The notes below the pieces were generated by a model. It saw nothing but the letters and a program-made list of their open reading frames with translations, had not been told where the DNA came from and did not search any database. Below are positions 43,162 to 51,821 of a stretch of DNA of 64,000 nt, one piece after another. Made by a program: the position numbers and the translations under genes. Numbering within the stretch: the stretch's first letter is position 1; the number at the start of each line of letters is the position of its first letter. Source of the DNA: Streptomyces caelestis (GTDB taxonomy: Bacteria; Actinomycetota; Actinomycetes; Streptomycetales; Streptomycetaceae); the NCBI RefSeq assembly GCF_014205255.1, contig NZ_JACHNE010000001.1:1302001-1366000 (forward strand). Reading direction: 5' to 3'.

Positions 43162-43632
43162 ATGGCCGCCAGCAAAGACCCGCGCCCCTGCTCCATCGCC
43201 GACACCCTGGCCCTCGTGGGCGAGAAGTACTCCCTGCTCGTGCTGCGGGAGGTGTGCCTCGGCAACGGGCGGTTCGACCAGCTGGTGCGCAACATCGGCG
43301 CACCGCGCGACATCCTCGCCGCGCGGCTGCGCCGGCTCGTCGACGCCGGGATCCTGGTCAGGCAGCTCTACAGCGAGCGTCCGCAGCGCTTCGAGTACCG
43401 GCCGACCCGGGCCGGGCTGGAACTGGAGCCGGTACTGATGACCCTCATGACCTGGGGCGACCGCCACCTTCGGACGGACGGCGACCGTCCGATGGTCGTG
43501 GAGCACTCCTGCGGCCGGGCGCTCGCCCCGGTGGTCACCTGCCGGGCCTGCGGCGACGAGGTGCGCCACGAGGACCTCACGGCCCACCCCCAGACGCCCG
43601 GCTGGACGGTGACCGGACCGGCGGCGGCCTGA
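43162..43632 (+). CDS. HxlR-family transcriptional regulator
   Basis: 156 residues. The winged HTH core starts CSIADTLALVGEKYSLLVLR (a conserved cysteine followed by a helix) and continues FDQLVRNIGAPRDILAARLR, ILVRQLYSERPQRFEYRPT. A C-terminal extension contains CGRALAPVVTCRACGDEV, three cysteines that might bind zinc or sense oxidation. The N-terminal cysteine is the redox-sensing position in HypR/YodB-type members. Most likely represses the divergent thiolase gene and itself. Confidence 0.9.
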   Translation: MAASKDPRPCSIADTLALVGEKYSLLVLREVCLGNGRFDQLVRNIGAPRDILAARLRRLVDAGILVRQLYSERPQRFEYRPTRAGLELEPVLMTLMTWGDRHLRTDGDRPMVVEHSCGRALAPVVTCRACGDEVRHEDLTAHPQTPGWTVTGPAAA

Positions 43633-43651
43633 CCCCGCCCCTGCTGCGGGG
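43633..43651 (+). terminator. hairpin after the HxlR gene
   Basis: CCCCGC-CCCTGCT-GCGGGG directly after the HxlR stop codon region, a compact GC stem without a U-run. Confidence 0.45.
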
Positions 43652-43794
43652 CCCCCGCCAAACCCCTGTGTCGGAGCCGTCATCCGGGGACGCTACGCTT
43701 CCCCCTCGGCACACCTGATCCCCCGGTCCTCGCACCCGGCGGCCCGGTGTGCCCGTCGTCCGTTCCACGATCGGCACTTGGACTCCGCTACCTC

Positions 43795-44670
43795 ATGTCT
43801 TGGTTCGAATCACTCATCCTCGGACTCGTCCAGGGGCTGACCGAGTTCCTCCCCGTCTCCTCCAGCGCGCACCTGCGGCTGACGGCGGCCTTCTCGGGCT
43901 GGGAGGACCCGGGCGCGGCCTTCACGGCGATCACCCAGATCGGCACCGAGGCCGCCGTGCTGATCTACTTCCGCAAGGACATCGGGCGGATCATCTCGGC
44001 GTGGACGCGCTCGCTCACGAACAAGGCGCTGCGCAGCGACCCGGACGCGCGGATGGGCTGGCTGGTCATCGTCGGCTCGATCCCGATCGGTGTGCTCGGC
44101 GTGACGCTGAAGGACCAGATCGAGGGGCCGTTCCGCGACCTGCGGATCACCGCGACGATGCTGATCGGCATGGGCATCGTCCTGGGCGTCGCCGACCGGC
44201 TCGCCGCCCGGGACGAAAAGAGCGGCCGGCACCGCGCGCCCAAGCAGCGCAAGGCCCTGGAGGACCTGGGCGTACGGGACGGCCTGATCTACGGCGTCTG
44301 CCAGGCCATGGCGCTCGTCCCGGGCGTCTCCCGCTCCGGCGCCACCATCAGCGGCGGCCTGTTCATGGGCTACAAGCGCGAGGCGGCGGCCCGCTACTCC
44401 TTCCTGCTCGCGATCCCCGCGGTGCTCGCCTCCGGCCTGTTCGAGCTCAAGGACGCGACGGAGGGCGGCCATGTCTCGTGGGGACCGACGATCTTCGCGA
44501 CGGTCATCGCCTTCGCGGTCGGCTACGCGGTGATCGCGTGGTTCATGAAGTTCATCTCGACCAAGAGCTTCATGCCGTTCGTCTACTACCGCATCGCGCT
44601 CGGCATCGTCATCATCGCCCTGGTGACGATGGGGGAGCTGAGCCCGCACGCGGCCGAGTCGGCGGGCTGA
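43795..44670 (+). CDS. uppP: undecaprenyl-diphosphatase (UppP/BacA)
   Basis: 291-residue membrane phosphatase that dephosphorylates undecaprenyl diphosphate, recycling the lipid carrier for peptidoglycan and other wall polymers; also gives bacitracin resistance. About eight membrane helices; catalytic motifs are [18 protein letters not shown] (the E/[15 protein letters not shown] element) and [18 protein letters not shown] (PGxSRSG). ATG at 43795 ([10 protein letters not shown]). Related in role to the DedA-type protein in this window. It is followed by a small hypothetical gene. Confidence 0.95.
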   Translation: MSWFESLILGLVQGLTEFLPVSSSAHLRLTAAFSGWEDPGAAFTAITQIGTEAAVLIYFRKDIGRIISAWTRSLTNKALRSDPDARMGWLVIVGSIPIGVLGVTLKDQIEGPFRDLRITATMLIGMGIVLGVADRLAARDEKSGRHRAPKQRKALEDLGVRDGLIYGVCQAMALVPGVSRSGATISGGLFMGYKREAAARYSFLLAIPAVLASGLFELKDATEGGHVSWGPTIFATVIAFAVGYAVIAWFMKFISTKSFMPFVYYRIALGIVIIALVTMGELSPHAAESAG

Positions 44671-44767
44671 CCCGGCCGCCTGTGATCCGCATCTCGTGAC
44701 CAACCGCATAGGGATCGGGTAGCCGTCCGGTAGCGGGCTGTCAGTGGCTGCCCCTAGGCTTGTCCGC

Positions 44768-44947
44768 ATGTCCCCCGATTTCTTGACCCCTGGTTCCGTG
44801 CGGTCCGCTGCCGAGGTCAACGAGGAGATCCGTGCGCTCTGGCGGCGCACGGGCGGCACCCTGTCGGCCGAGGAGCGCGCGGAGTACGAGCTGCTGGTCG
44901 TCGAGTGGGCGGCCGCGATGCGCGGCGCCGTCGTCAAGGCGGCCTGA
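44768..44947 (+). CDS. 59-residue conserved-type small protein
   Basis: MSPDFLTPGSVRSAAEVNEE, IRALWRRTGGTLSAEERAEY, ELLVVEWAAAM: a helical, charged small protein with no cysteines or membrane segment. Codon usage is strongly coding. I recall similar short proteins in many Streptomyces genomes but no function. No good ribosome site is seen before the ATG at 44768, so it could be leaderless. It stands alone, convergent with the DUF4291 gene. Confidence 0.7.
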   Translation: MSPDFLTPGSVRSAAEVNEEIRALWRRTGGTLSAEERAEYELLVVEWAAAMRGAVVKAA

Positions 44948-44969
44948 CCGTCGCTGCCTCTCACACCCC

Positions 44970-45671
44970 CTAGGCGCGCAGACGCGCGAGCACCTCGTCC
45001 TCGACGGGGTACGGCCGCTCCTCGGGCAACAGCCCGGCGGCCGCACCGAGTTCACCCGCCCGCACCAGCGCATGGACCTCCGTGGCGAGCGGCGTGACGT
45101 CCTCGATCCCCACGATCCACTCGTCGGCGTACCGCGCCGCCGCCTCCCCCGCGAGCCCCAGCTGGAGCGAACGGTGCGGAAGCGGGTTGAGATACAGGTC
45201 CCGCTCCGGATCCCACTGCACCCGCGCCGGCGCCCGCCTCAACTGCCGCTTCCAGTCGGCCGCCTCGCCGTGCAGGGCCGGGACGTGATGGGACAGGCAG
45301 GCGTTGCGCAGCGCCCAGTGGAAGCCCTCACGGCTGATCTCGATCGCCAGGACCGTCTCCTGGCCCTCCTTGGTCCCCCAGCCGCAGCGGTACATCATCC
45401 ACAGGAACGACGGCTTGATCCATGTCATGCGGTCGCGCTTCCAGGAGGACGGGAAGCGTCCGTGGCGGGCGGCGGGGCCGCCGATCTCCGGGCGGTAGGC
45501 CTGGTAGACGGTGATCGTGGACTCGGTGTGGCGGGCGCGTATCCGGAATCTCGGTTCGTTCGGTTCGTTCGGTTCGTTCGGTTCGTTCGGTTCGTTCGGT
45601 TCGTTCTGATCGTTCACGAAGGACAGGCTGGGCCCCGGCGGCCCTCCCCGGCCACCGAATATCCCGCACAT
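44970..45671 (-). CDS. DUF4291-family protein with tandem Asn-Glu-Pro repeat
   Basis: 233 residues. The core from RIRARHTESTITVYQAYRPE through KRDRMTWIKPSFLWMMYRCG, ETVLAIEISREGFHWALRNA, RVQWDPERDLYLNPLPHRSL is the complete DUF4291 domain (function unknown; a proposed ADP-ribosyltransferase-like fold). The N-terminus carries six exact Asn-Glu-Pro triplets and one degenerate copy from a 9-bp DNA repeat. The start at 45671 has weak support (AAGGG adjacent); an internal GTG at FVNDQ is the alternative, and would put the repeat at the extreme N-terminus. Divergent, 20 bp from a SnoaL-like gene. Confidence 0.82.
   Translation of the reverse strand: MCGIFGGRGGPPGPSLSFVNDQNEPNEPNEPNEPNEPNEPRFRIRARHTESTITVYQAYRPEIGGPAARHGRFPSSWKRDRMTWIKPSFLWMMYRCGWGTKEGQETVLAIEISREGFHWALRNACLSHHVPALHGEAADWKRQLRRAPARVQWDPERDLYLNPLPHRSLQLGLAGEAAARYADEWIVGIEDVTPLATEVHALVRAGELGAAAGLLPEERPYPVEDEVLARLRA
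45553..45615 (+). repeat. 9-bp tandem repeat inside the DUF4291 gene
   Basis: Six exact copies of GGTTCGTTC (45553-45606) and a seventh degenerate copy TGATCGTTC. On the coding (minus) strand each unit specifies Asn-Glu-Pro. In frame, so copy number can change without breaking the gene. Confidence 0.95.
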
Positions 45672-45691
45672 CCCTTGGCTCCGCCCCTGCC

Positions 45692-46180
45692 ATGCCCAAC
45701 ACTGAGCCGATGACGCAGCGCGTGGAGCTCGCCACCGTGAGGGACCGACTGGCCGTCGACGAAGTGATCACCGACTACGCGGTGGCGGTCGACGACGGTG
45801 ACTGGGAGGCGTACCGAGGACTGTTCGTCCCTCAGGGCCGGGCGGACTACCGCTCGGCCGGCGGCATCGAGGGGGAGGCCGCGGCGGTCGCCGCCTGGCT
45901 CGCCGAGAGCATGCGGCTGTTCCCGACGCGACAGCACCTGATCGTCAACCGACGGGTGCGCTTCGGTCTCTGGGAACAGGACACCGGCGACACGGCCCGG
46001 GTCCAGGCCGACTACGTCAATCCCATGGCCACCGAGGGGCCCGCGCCCGACTTCGTGTGCGGCGGCCGGTACGCCTTCGCGCTGCGGCGCACGATCGACG
46101 GCTGGCGGCTGAGCGAGGTGGTCGTACGGGAGAAGTGGCGGCGCCTTCCCGAGCGGCAGGCGGCACCTGTGGTCAACTGA
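45692..46180 (+). CDS. SnoaL-like / nuclear transport factor 2 fold protein
   Basis: 162 residues, one NTF2-like cone domain: VRDRLAVDEVITDYAVAVDD, GDWEAYRGLFVPQGRADYRS, FPTRQHLIVNRRV. The Asp and His positions typical of the bile-acid dehydratase/scytalone-dehydratase branch are partly present (YAVAVDDGDW, TRQHLIVN). Substrate unknown; members act on small hydrophobic molecules or simply bind them. ATG at 45692, 20 bp from the divergent DUF4291 gene, so the two probably share a compact promoter region. Confidence 0.8.
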   Translation: MPNTEPMTQRVELATVRDRLAVDEVITDYAVAVDDGDWEAYRGLFVPQGRADYRSAGGIEGEAAAVAAWLAESMRLFPTRQHLIVNRRVRFGLWEQDTGDTARVQADYVNPMATEGPAPDFVCGGRYAFALRRTIDGWRLSEVVVREKWRRLPERQAAPVVN

Positions 46181-46248
46181 CCCGGCGTCCTCTGTCCTAG
46201 ATCGTCCGCAGGGCGCACACTGGAGGCACCACGGGGTAGGAGGCGCCT

Positions 46249-47823
46249 ATGAAGACGCTCGGCCACTGGCTTGCCTCCCCATGGCGGCGCTCGGCCGCCG
46301 CCGTGATCGCGGGCGCCCTCCCCGTACTCGCCTATCCCGCCCCGTCCCTGTGGTGGTGGGCCTACATCGCCCTGGTCCCCTGGATCCTGCTGGTGCGCAC
46401 GGCGCCGACCGGGAAACGGGCGGCGTACGACGGCTGGTGCGGCGGCTTCGGCTTCATGCTGGCCGTGCACCACTGGCTGCTGCCCTTCCTGCACGTGTTC
46501 ACGTTCGTCCTCGCCGCGCTGCTGGGCGCGTTGTGGGCCCTGTGGGGATGGCTCGTGCACCGGCTGCTGGCGGGCGTGCCCGCGCGGCGGCGGATCGCGG
46601 CCGCTCTCGTCGTCGTGCCGTCCGGCTGGCTGGCGATCGAGCTGGTCCGCTCCTGGCAGGGCCTCGGCGGCCCCTGGGGCATGCTCGGCTCCAGTCAGTG
46701 GCAGGTCGAGCCGGCGCTGCGGCTGGCCTCGGTCGGCGGGGTGTGGCTGCTCAGCTTCCTGGTCGTGGCCGTCAACGTCGCGGTCGCCGTCCTCGTCGCG
46801 GTCCGTCAGGCCCGTGTGCCCGCCGTGGCCGCTCTCGTCGCCACGGCCGCCGCCGCTTCCGCCGCCTGGACCCTCTCGCCCCGCCCCGCCGTCGACGGCC
46901 AGGTCAGGATCGCCGTGGTCCAGCCGGGCGTCATCGACGGCGGCAAGAGCGCGGACCGCCGGTTCGCACGCGAGGAACAGCTCACCCGCCGGCTCGCCGG
47001 ACAGGACGTCGACCTGATCGTGTGGGGCGAGAGCAGCGTCGGTTTCGACCTCGGGGACCGGCCCGACCTCGCGCGGCGGCTCGCCGGCCTGTCCCGCGCG
47101 ACGGGCGCCGACATCCTGGTCAACGTGGACGCCCGGCGCTCCGACATGCCCGGCATCTACAAGAGCTCCGTCCTGGTGGGGCCCGACGGTCTCACCGGCG
47201 AGCGCTACGACAAGATGCGGCTCGTCCCCTTCGGCGAGTACGTCCCGGCCCGCTCCCTGCTCGGCTGGGCCACCTCCGTCGGCAAGGCGGCGGGCGAGGA
47301 CCGCAGGCGCGGCTCCCAGCCGGTCGTGATGAACGTGGGGGACGCCCTGCGCGTCGGCCCGATGGTGTGCTTCGAGACGGCCTTCCCCGACATGACCCGC
47401 CACCTCACCCGGGAGGGCGTCGACGTGCTGATCGGCCAGTCGTCGACGTCCACGTTCCAGCAGAGCTGGGCGCCCGAGCAGCACGCCTCACTGGCCGCGC
47501 TGCGCGCCGCCGAGACCGGCCGCCCGATGGTGCACGCGACGCTGACGGGTGTCTCCGCCGTCTACGGCCCGAGCGGGCAGCGCGTCGGTTCGTGGCTCGG
47601 CACGGACGCGTCCGCCGCGCAGGTCTACGAGATCCCCCTCGCCCACGGCACCACGCCGTACGTCCGCCTCGGCGACTGGACCGTGCACGCGGCCATGCTG
47701 ATCCTCGCCGCCTGGGCCGCCGGCGAGGGCGTACGGACGCTGCGGCTCAGGCGGCCCGCTCCCGAACCGCGCGTACCACCCGTTCGCACAGCTCATGGGT
47801 CTCCAGCGCGTCCCGGGCGCTGA
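46249..47823 (+). CDS. lnt: apolipoprotein N-acyltransferase
   Basis: 524 residues. About six or seven N-terminal membrane helices, then a carbon-nitrogen hydrolase domain. Catalytic triad: Glu in LIVWGESSVG, Lys in RYDKMRLVPFGEYVPARSLL, Cys in VGPMVCFETAFPD. It adds the third acyl chain to the lipoprotein cysteine in the cytoplasmic membrane. GGAGG precedes ATG 46249 closely. Streptomyces typically carry two lnt genes; this copy has no ppm1-type mannosyltransferase adjacent. The last 77 bp overlap the convergent Gfo/Idh gene, so the tail after ~499 residues is probably dispensable. Confidence 0.92.
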   Translation: MKTLGHWLASPWRRSAAAVIAGALPVLAYPAPSLWWWAYIALVPWILLVRTAPTGKRAAYDGWCGGFGFMLAVHHWLLPFLHVFTFVLAALLGALWALWGWLVHRLLAGVPARRRIAAALVVVPSGWLAIELVRSWQGLGGPWGMLGSSQWQVEPALRLASVGGVWLLSFLVVAVNVAVAVLVAVRQARVPAVAALVATAAAASAAWTLSPRPAVDGQVRIAVVQPGVIDGGKSADRRFAREEQLTRRLAGQDVDLIVWGESSVGFDLGDRPDLARRLAGLSRATGADILVNVDARRSDMPGIYKSSVLVGPDGLTGERYDKMRLVPFGEYVPARSLLGWATSVGKAAGEDRRRGSQPVVMNVGDALRVGPMVCFETAFPDMTRHLTREGVDVLIGQSSTSTFQQSWAPEQHASLAALRAAETGRPMVHATLTGVSAVYGPSGQRVGSWLGTDASAAQVYEIPLAHGTTPYVRLGDWTVHAAMLILAAWAAGEGVRTLRLRRPAPEPRVPPVRTAHGSPARPGR

Positions 47824-48652
47824 GCACCTTGCCCGCCCGCACCGCGTCGAGGAACGACAGCACCGCCTGCTCGATCCCGCGCTGCCGGGCCACCGGCACC
47901 CAGTCGCCGCGCCGCCGCACGGTCGGCTGCCCCTTGTGGTCGACGACCTCGGCGAGGTTGATCACCTGCCGCTTGGTGTCCTGCCCGGACACCTCCAGGA
48001 TCTCCTCGGCCGAACCACTGAGCCGGTTCATCACGCCGAGCGCGGTGAAGCCGTCTCCGGCGAGCTGGAGCACGACGTGGTGGAGCAGGCCGTCCCGGAC
48101 ACGGGCGCGCACGGTGACGTCGTCGACCTCGCCGGGCACCAGGAATCGCAGGGTGTCGACGACGTGGATGAAGTCGTCGAGGATCATCGTGCGCGGCTCC
48201 TCGGGGAGCCCGATGCGGTTCTTCTGCATGAGGATCAGCTCGCGCGGATGGTCGGCGCACTGCGTGTAGCCGGGGGCGTGACGCCGGTTGAAGCCGACGG
48301 CGAGGCTCACCTCCCGTTCCTCGGCGAGCGCCACCAGCCGAGCGGACTCGTCGAGCGCGTAGGCGAGCGGCTTGTCGACGTACGTCGGCACGCCCGCCTC
48401 CAGCAGCCGGGTCACGATCTCCGGGTGCGCGACCGTGGGCGCGTGCACGAAGGCGGCGTCGAGGCCTTGCGCGAGGAGGGAGTCGAGGGTGGTGTGCCGC
48501 CGTTCCGGCGGGAGGTGGAGGCCGTCGGCGACCCGGGCGAGCGTGGCGGGCGTGCGGGTCTGGAGGTGCAGCTCCACCCCGGGCTGGAAGGCGAGGACCG
48601 GAAGGTAGGCCTTCTGCGCGATGTCGCCGAGTCCGATGCAGCCGACCTTCAC
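47747..48652 (-). CDS. Gfo/Idh/MocA-family oxidoreductase
   Basis: 301-residue NAD(P)-dependent dehydrogenase. The nucleotide fold begins at the very start, VKVGCIGLGDIAQKAYLPVL, and the family's EKP-type motif appears as VPTYVDKPLAYALDESARLV; FNRRHAPGYT and DDFIHVVDTLRF follow. Substrate unknown (sugar or cyclitol type). GTG at 48652 overlaps the monooxygenase stop (GTGA), so the two are coupled. Their joint chemistry is not obvious, but both should fall under the divergent TetR protein. Confidence 0.85.
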   Translation of the reverse strand: MKVGCIGLGDIAQKAYLPVLAFQPGVELHLQTRTPATLARVADGLHLPPERRHTTLDSLLAQGLDAAFVHAPTVAHPEIVTRLLEAGVPTYVDKPLAYALDESARLVALAEEREVSLAVGFNRRHAPGYTQCADHPRELILMQKNRIGLPEEPRTMILDDFIHVVDTLRFLVPGEVDDVTVRARVRDGLLHHVVLQLAGDGFTALGVMNRLSGSAEEILEVSGQDTKRQVINLAEVVDHKGQPTVRRRGDWVPVARQRGIEQAVLSFLDAVRAGKVLSARDALETHELCERVVRAVRERAA

Positions 48653-49884
48653 GGGGTGCTCTCCTCTACCGGTTGCCTGCCGGGGTCTGCTCGGAGCATA
48701 CGGCGTCCCCCACTCCCGGCTTCGCTCGAGCGGGCGGTGTCCCCAGGCGGCCGCCAGTCGGTGATGCCGTCGAAGCCGCGCAGGAACAGGGCGGGTCCGG
48801 CCTTCGACAGCGCGGCCATGGCCGTGTCGCGTACGGCGGTCCCGGCGCGGCTGGTCATGAGGTTGAGGCGGGCGACCCGCACGGCCTGGCGTGCGATGGC
48901 GGTCGTCCGGGGCAGCCGGGCGGCGGTGTAGGCGCTCAGGTCGTCGCAGTGGTGCGCGAGGACGATCGCGTCCTCGATGGCCTGGTTGCCGCCCTGGCCC
49001 AGGGTCGGGGGCATGGCGTGCGCGGCGTCGCCGACCAGGGCGACCCGGCCGCGGTGGTAGGCGGGCAGCGGTTCGGCGATGTGGTGGACGTCGTGCCGCA
49101 GTACGTCCTCGGGGCGGGCGGCGGCGAGCACGGCGGGGACCGGGTCGTGCCAGTCGCCGAAGCGGCGCAGCAACTCGGCCTTCTCGTCGTCGGGCGCGCG
49201 TCCACCGGCGGGTGCCACGGCGGCGGCGTAGGCGTAGACGCGGCCGTCCTTGAGCGGGTGCGTGCCCCAGATGCGGCCCCTGCCCCACGTCTCGTGCGAG
49301 GCGAACTGCACGCCGGGGACGGGGATCACGACCCGCCAGGTGGTGAACCCGGAGTAGACGGGCCCCGGGTGGCCGGGGAAGAGCGCGCGGCGTGCGGCGG
49401 ACCGGATACCGTCGGCGCCCACCACCAGGTCGGCCTCCAGCTCGCCGTCCGCGGTCGTGACGCGGGCGGGCCGCCCGGTGTCGCCCCTGTCGGTGAGGGT
49501 CGCGGCGGCGGCCGTGCGGACGGCGCCCGGGGGGAGCTGTGCGGCCAGGTGCTCGACGAGGGTGGCGCGGTGCAGGAGCACGAGCGGGCCGCCGAAGCGC
49601 TCGGCGGCGGCGTCGGCTGAGGAGCGTGCCAGCCACCGTCCGGAGGGCGTGCGCAGCCCGCCGTCCCCCGCCCAGGCGGCGAGGTCTCGGATCTCGTCGC
49701 CGAGGCCGATGACGTCCAGCGCGCGCAGGGAGTTGGGAGCGAGGGAGATGGCGGCGCCGACCGGCTCCAGTGAGCGGGCTCGCTCCAGCACGGTGACCTG
49801 CCGGCCGCGCCGGTGCAGTGCGACCGCCGCGGTCAGGCCTCCGATGCCGCCGCCGATCACGACGGCTCGCCTCGCCTGGGTCAT
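48649..49884 (-). CDS. FAD-dependent monooxygenase
   Basis: 411-residue class A flavoprotein hydroxylase. RRAVVIGGGIGGLTAAVALH (FAD loop), LVVGADGIRSAARRALFPGH (DG motif) and VALVGDAAHAMPPTLGQGGN (GD motif) are intact. The substrate is not predictable; members include zeaxanthin epoxidase-, salicylate- and kynurenine-hydroxylase-like proteins. GGAGGAG close before ATG 49884. First gene of a coupled two-gene unit, divergent from a TetR regulator with two operator-like palindromes in the 105-bp gap; probably induced by its aromatic or polyketide-like substrate. Confidence 0.9.
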   Translation of the reverse strand: MTQARRAVVIGGGIGGLTAAVALHRRGRQVTVLERARSLEPVGAAISLAPNSLRALDVIGLGDEIRDLAAWAGDGGLRTPSGRWLARSSADAAAERFGGPLVLLHRATLVEHLAAQLPPGAVRTAAAATLTDRGDTGRPARVTTADGELEADLVVGADGIRSAARRALFPGHPGPVYSGFTTWRVVIPVPGVQFASHETWGRGRIWGTHPLKDGRVYAYAAAVAPAGGRAPDDEKAELLRRFGDWHDPVPAVLAAARPEDVLRHDVHHIAEPLPAYHRGRVALVGDAAHAMPPTLGQGGNQAIEDAIVLAHHCDDLSAYTAARLPRTTAIARQAVRVARLNLMTSRAGTAVRDTAMAALSKAGPALFLRGFDGITDWRPPGDTARSSEAGSGGRRMLRADPGRQPVEESTP

Positions 49885-49926
49885 GGCTCCTCCTCGAACC
49901 TGCGACCGGACCTGCCCGGCCTGGTG

Positions 49927-49968
49927 ACTACACCTGTAGTTCACTGTCGACCGTACTACATCTATAGT
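49927..49968. promoter_or_regulatory. two TetR operator-like palindromes
   Basis: ACTACA-CC-TGTAGT (49927-49940, perfect 6-bp arms) and ACTACA-TC-TATAGT (49955-49968, one mismatch), 28 bp apart centre to centre, lying between the divergent monooxygenase and TetR starts. Confidence 0.75.
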
Positions 49969-49989
49969 GAGACGGGTAGCGTGAGCTCC

Positions 49990-50580
49990 ATGTCCGTACG
50001 CGCCGCATCCCCCTCCCGCTCCGACCTCGTCGCCGACACCGCCCTGGCCCTGCTCGCCGAGCGCGGGATGCGGGGCCTCACGCACCGGGCCGTGGACGAG
50101 GCGGCCGGGCTCCCCCAGGGCTCCACGTCGAACCTCGCGCGGACCCGGCAGGCCCTGCTGGAACTGGCGGTGCGCCGCCTGGCCGACCGCGAGGCGCGGG
50201 TGCTCGCGCTGCACGAGATGCCGGATCCCCGGGCCGGGACCGGCTCCCTGGCGGACGCGCTGGCCCTGGCCGCCCACCGCGCCCTGACCCGCAACCGCGA
50301 ACTGACCCTCGCCCGCTATGAACTGGCGCTGGAAGCCACCCGCCGACCGGAGCTGCGGGCCTACTTCGACGCGACGGGCGCCCGCTTCCGTGAACAGCTG
50401 ACCGCCCTCGTCACGGGGATGGGCTCGACGGATCCGGCCCGGCACACGCTGTCGCTCGTCGCCTGGGCGGACGGGTTGATGTTCAGTTGCGTGGCGGGGT
50501 CGTTCGGTGCCGAGGTGCCGAGCCTGGAGGAGGTCCGGGCCGGGCTGCGGGAGCTGCTGGACGGGATGCTCGGGGCCTGA
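49990..50580 (+). CDS. TetR-family transcriptional regulator
   Basis: 196 residues. HTH: RSDLVADTALALLAERGMRG, LTHRAVDEAAGLPQGSTSNL (the STSNLARTR segment lines up with recognition helix and following residues). The C-terminal ligand domain is all-helical, WADGLMFSCVAGSFG near its end. It starts 105 bp from the divergent monooxygenase-oxidoreductase pair and very probably represses that unit and itself via the paired palindromes. The effector is likely the monooxygenase substrate or product. A DinB-family gene follows in the same direction. Confidence 0.92.
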   Translation: MSVRAASPSRSDLVADTALALLAERGMRGLTHRAVDEAAGLPQGSTSNLARTRQALLELAVRRLADREARVLALHEMPDPRAGTGSLADALALAAHRALTRNRELTLARYELALEATRRPELRAYFDATGARFREQLTALVTGMGSTDPARHTLSLVAWADGLMFSCVAGSFGAEVPSLEEVRAGLRELLDGMLGA

Positions 50581-50622
50581 AAACCCGTGGTGCGGCAAGG
50601 GGCGTTGGGAAAGGATGTGGGC

Positions 50623-51135
50623 ATGACGACCGAACGCCGTATGCCTGCCACCACCGCCGACGAACGCACGATGCTGGAGGGCTGGCTGGAGTTCCACCGG
50701 CAGACCCTCGCGTGGAAGTGCGAGGGCCTGAGCGACGAGCAGCTCAGGTCCCCCGCCGTGGAGCCCTCCGAACTCTCCCTGCTGGGCCTGGTGCGGCACA
50801 TGGCGGACGTGGAGCGGAGCTGGTTCCGCCGGGTGCTGACGAACGAGGACGCGGCGCCGCTCTACTGGAGCGACGAGGACCCGGACGGCGAGTTCCATCT
50901 GACCGGAGCGGACACCTACGAGGACGCGCACGCCGCCTGGCAGGCAGAGATCGAGACCGCCCGGACCAACGCCGCCCGCTTCGGCCTGGACGACCTCTCC
51001 GAGGGCAAGCACCGCCGCACCGGCGAGCGGTTCAACCTGCGGTGGGTCTACACCCACATGATCGAGGAGTACGCGCGGCACAACGGCCACGCCGACCTGA
51101 TCCGCGAGCGCATCGACGGCTCGACCGGCGACTGA
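50623..51135 (+). CDS. DinB/DUF664-family protein
   Basis: 170 residues, four-helix bundle of the DinB superfamily: MLEGWLEFHRQTLAWKCEGL, LSLLGLVRHMADVERSWFRR, LRWVYTHMIEEYARHNGHAD. The three histidines of the metal site (RHMADVE, THMIEEY, RHNGHAD) are present, so it probably binds a divalent metal. The family includes mycothiol- and bacillithiol-dependent enzymes, and mycothiol is the actinobacterial thiol, so a thiol-transferase role is possible. 43 bp after the TetR gene and perhaps co-transcribed. Confidence 0.85.
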   Translation: MTTERRMPATTADERTMLEGWLEFHRQTLAWKCEGLSDEQLRSPAVEPSELSLLGLVRHMADVERSWFRRVLTNEDAAPLYWSDEDPDGEFHLTGADTYEDAHAAWQAEIETARTNAARFGLDDLSEGKHRRTGERFNLRWVYTHMIEEYARHNGHADLIRERIDGSTGD

Positions 51136-51184
51136 CGTCACCCGGGACGGGCCGACTGCCTCCGTACGGGGTGGGAGATCACCC

Positions 51185-51763
51185 GTGTGGGGCATGCTGC
51201 GCCGGTCCGCCTCCCCGCCGCGGGCCGGACGCACCAGAGTGGCGCGGGTGCATCGAACGACGACCACAGCGACGCTCCTGGTGACCGTGGCTGTCTCGGC
51301 CCTCGCCGGCTGTACGACGGTCCGGCATCCCCCCGTTCCCGGCCCGCCGGCAGCCCCGTCCCGGCCGCAGGCGCCACAGCCGGAGGGGCGGACGGAGACA
51401 CAGACCGTGCAGGCACCGGCCCGCGAGGCCCTGCAGCTCATCGAGGAGTCCCGCCGCCCGGAGCCGACCGCATCCGCATCCCGCCCGGCCACGCCTCCGG
51501 CGGCCTCGCCGGAGCGGATGCGGCCGCCGTCCGGCACTCGCGACGCCCGTCCGCGCCCGGCCCGCCCGGAACGTCCCGAACCGGCCCCGCGCAGCCCACG
51601 CCGTCCGCACACCGGCCTGCCCGACGTCTCGGAGTCGGTACGTCAGGACGTCCACGAGAACGTCCCGGACAACACGGACGTGTGCGCGCTGGGCAGGCGC
51701 TACGGCGGGTGGCGGGCGGACAGTCCGGAGGCGACCATCTGCCGCGACACCTACGGGCGTTGA
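51185..51763 (+). CDS. Pro-rich lipoprotein, function unknown
   Basis: 192 residues. TTTATLLVTVAVSALAGCTTV is a lipoprotein signal with lipobox LAGC at residue ~43. The mature part is an extended Pro/Arg/Ala-rich linker (about 90 residues), then a short C-terminal segment with two cysteines (DVCALGRRYGGWRADSPEAT, ICRDTYGR) likely to form a disulfide. GTG at 51185 has GGGAG at good spacing; a GTG at 51248 (VHRTTTTATLL) would give a more standard leader. It probably sits on the outer membrane face. No partner is evident. Confidence 0.7.
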   Translation: MWGMLRRSASPPRAGRTRVARVHRTTTTATLLVTVAVSALAGCTTVRHPPVPGPPAAPSRPQAPQPEGRTETQTVQAPAREALQLIEESRRPEPTASASRPATPPAASPERMRPPSGTRDARPRPARPERPEPAPRSPRRPHTGLPDVSESVRQDVHENVPDNTDVCALGRRYGGWRADSPEATICRDTYGR

Positions 51764-51821
51764 ACCGCGTCCGGGCCGGCACGGGGGCGGCCAGGAGCGC
51801 CGCCGTGCACCACCGCGGGCG

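Noticed and set aside
43798..43825. tRNA-like TGGTTCGAATC
   Set aside because: Lies in the first codons of uppP (WFES); no acceptor or anticodon stems.
45553..45615. CRISPR-like regular repeat
   Set aside because: A contiguous 9-bp tandem array without spacers, inside a gene.
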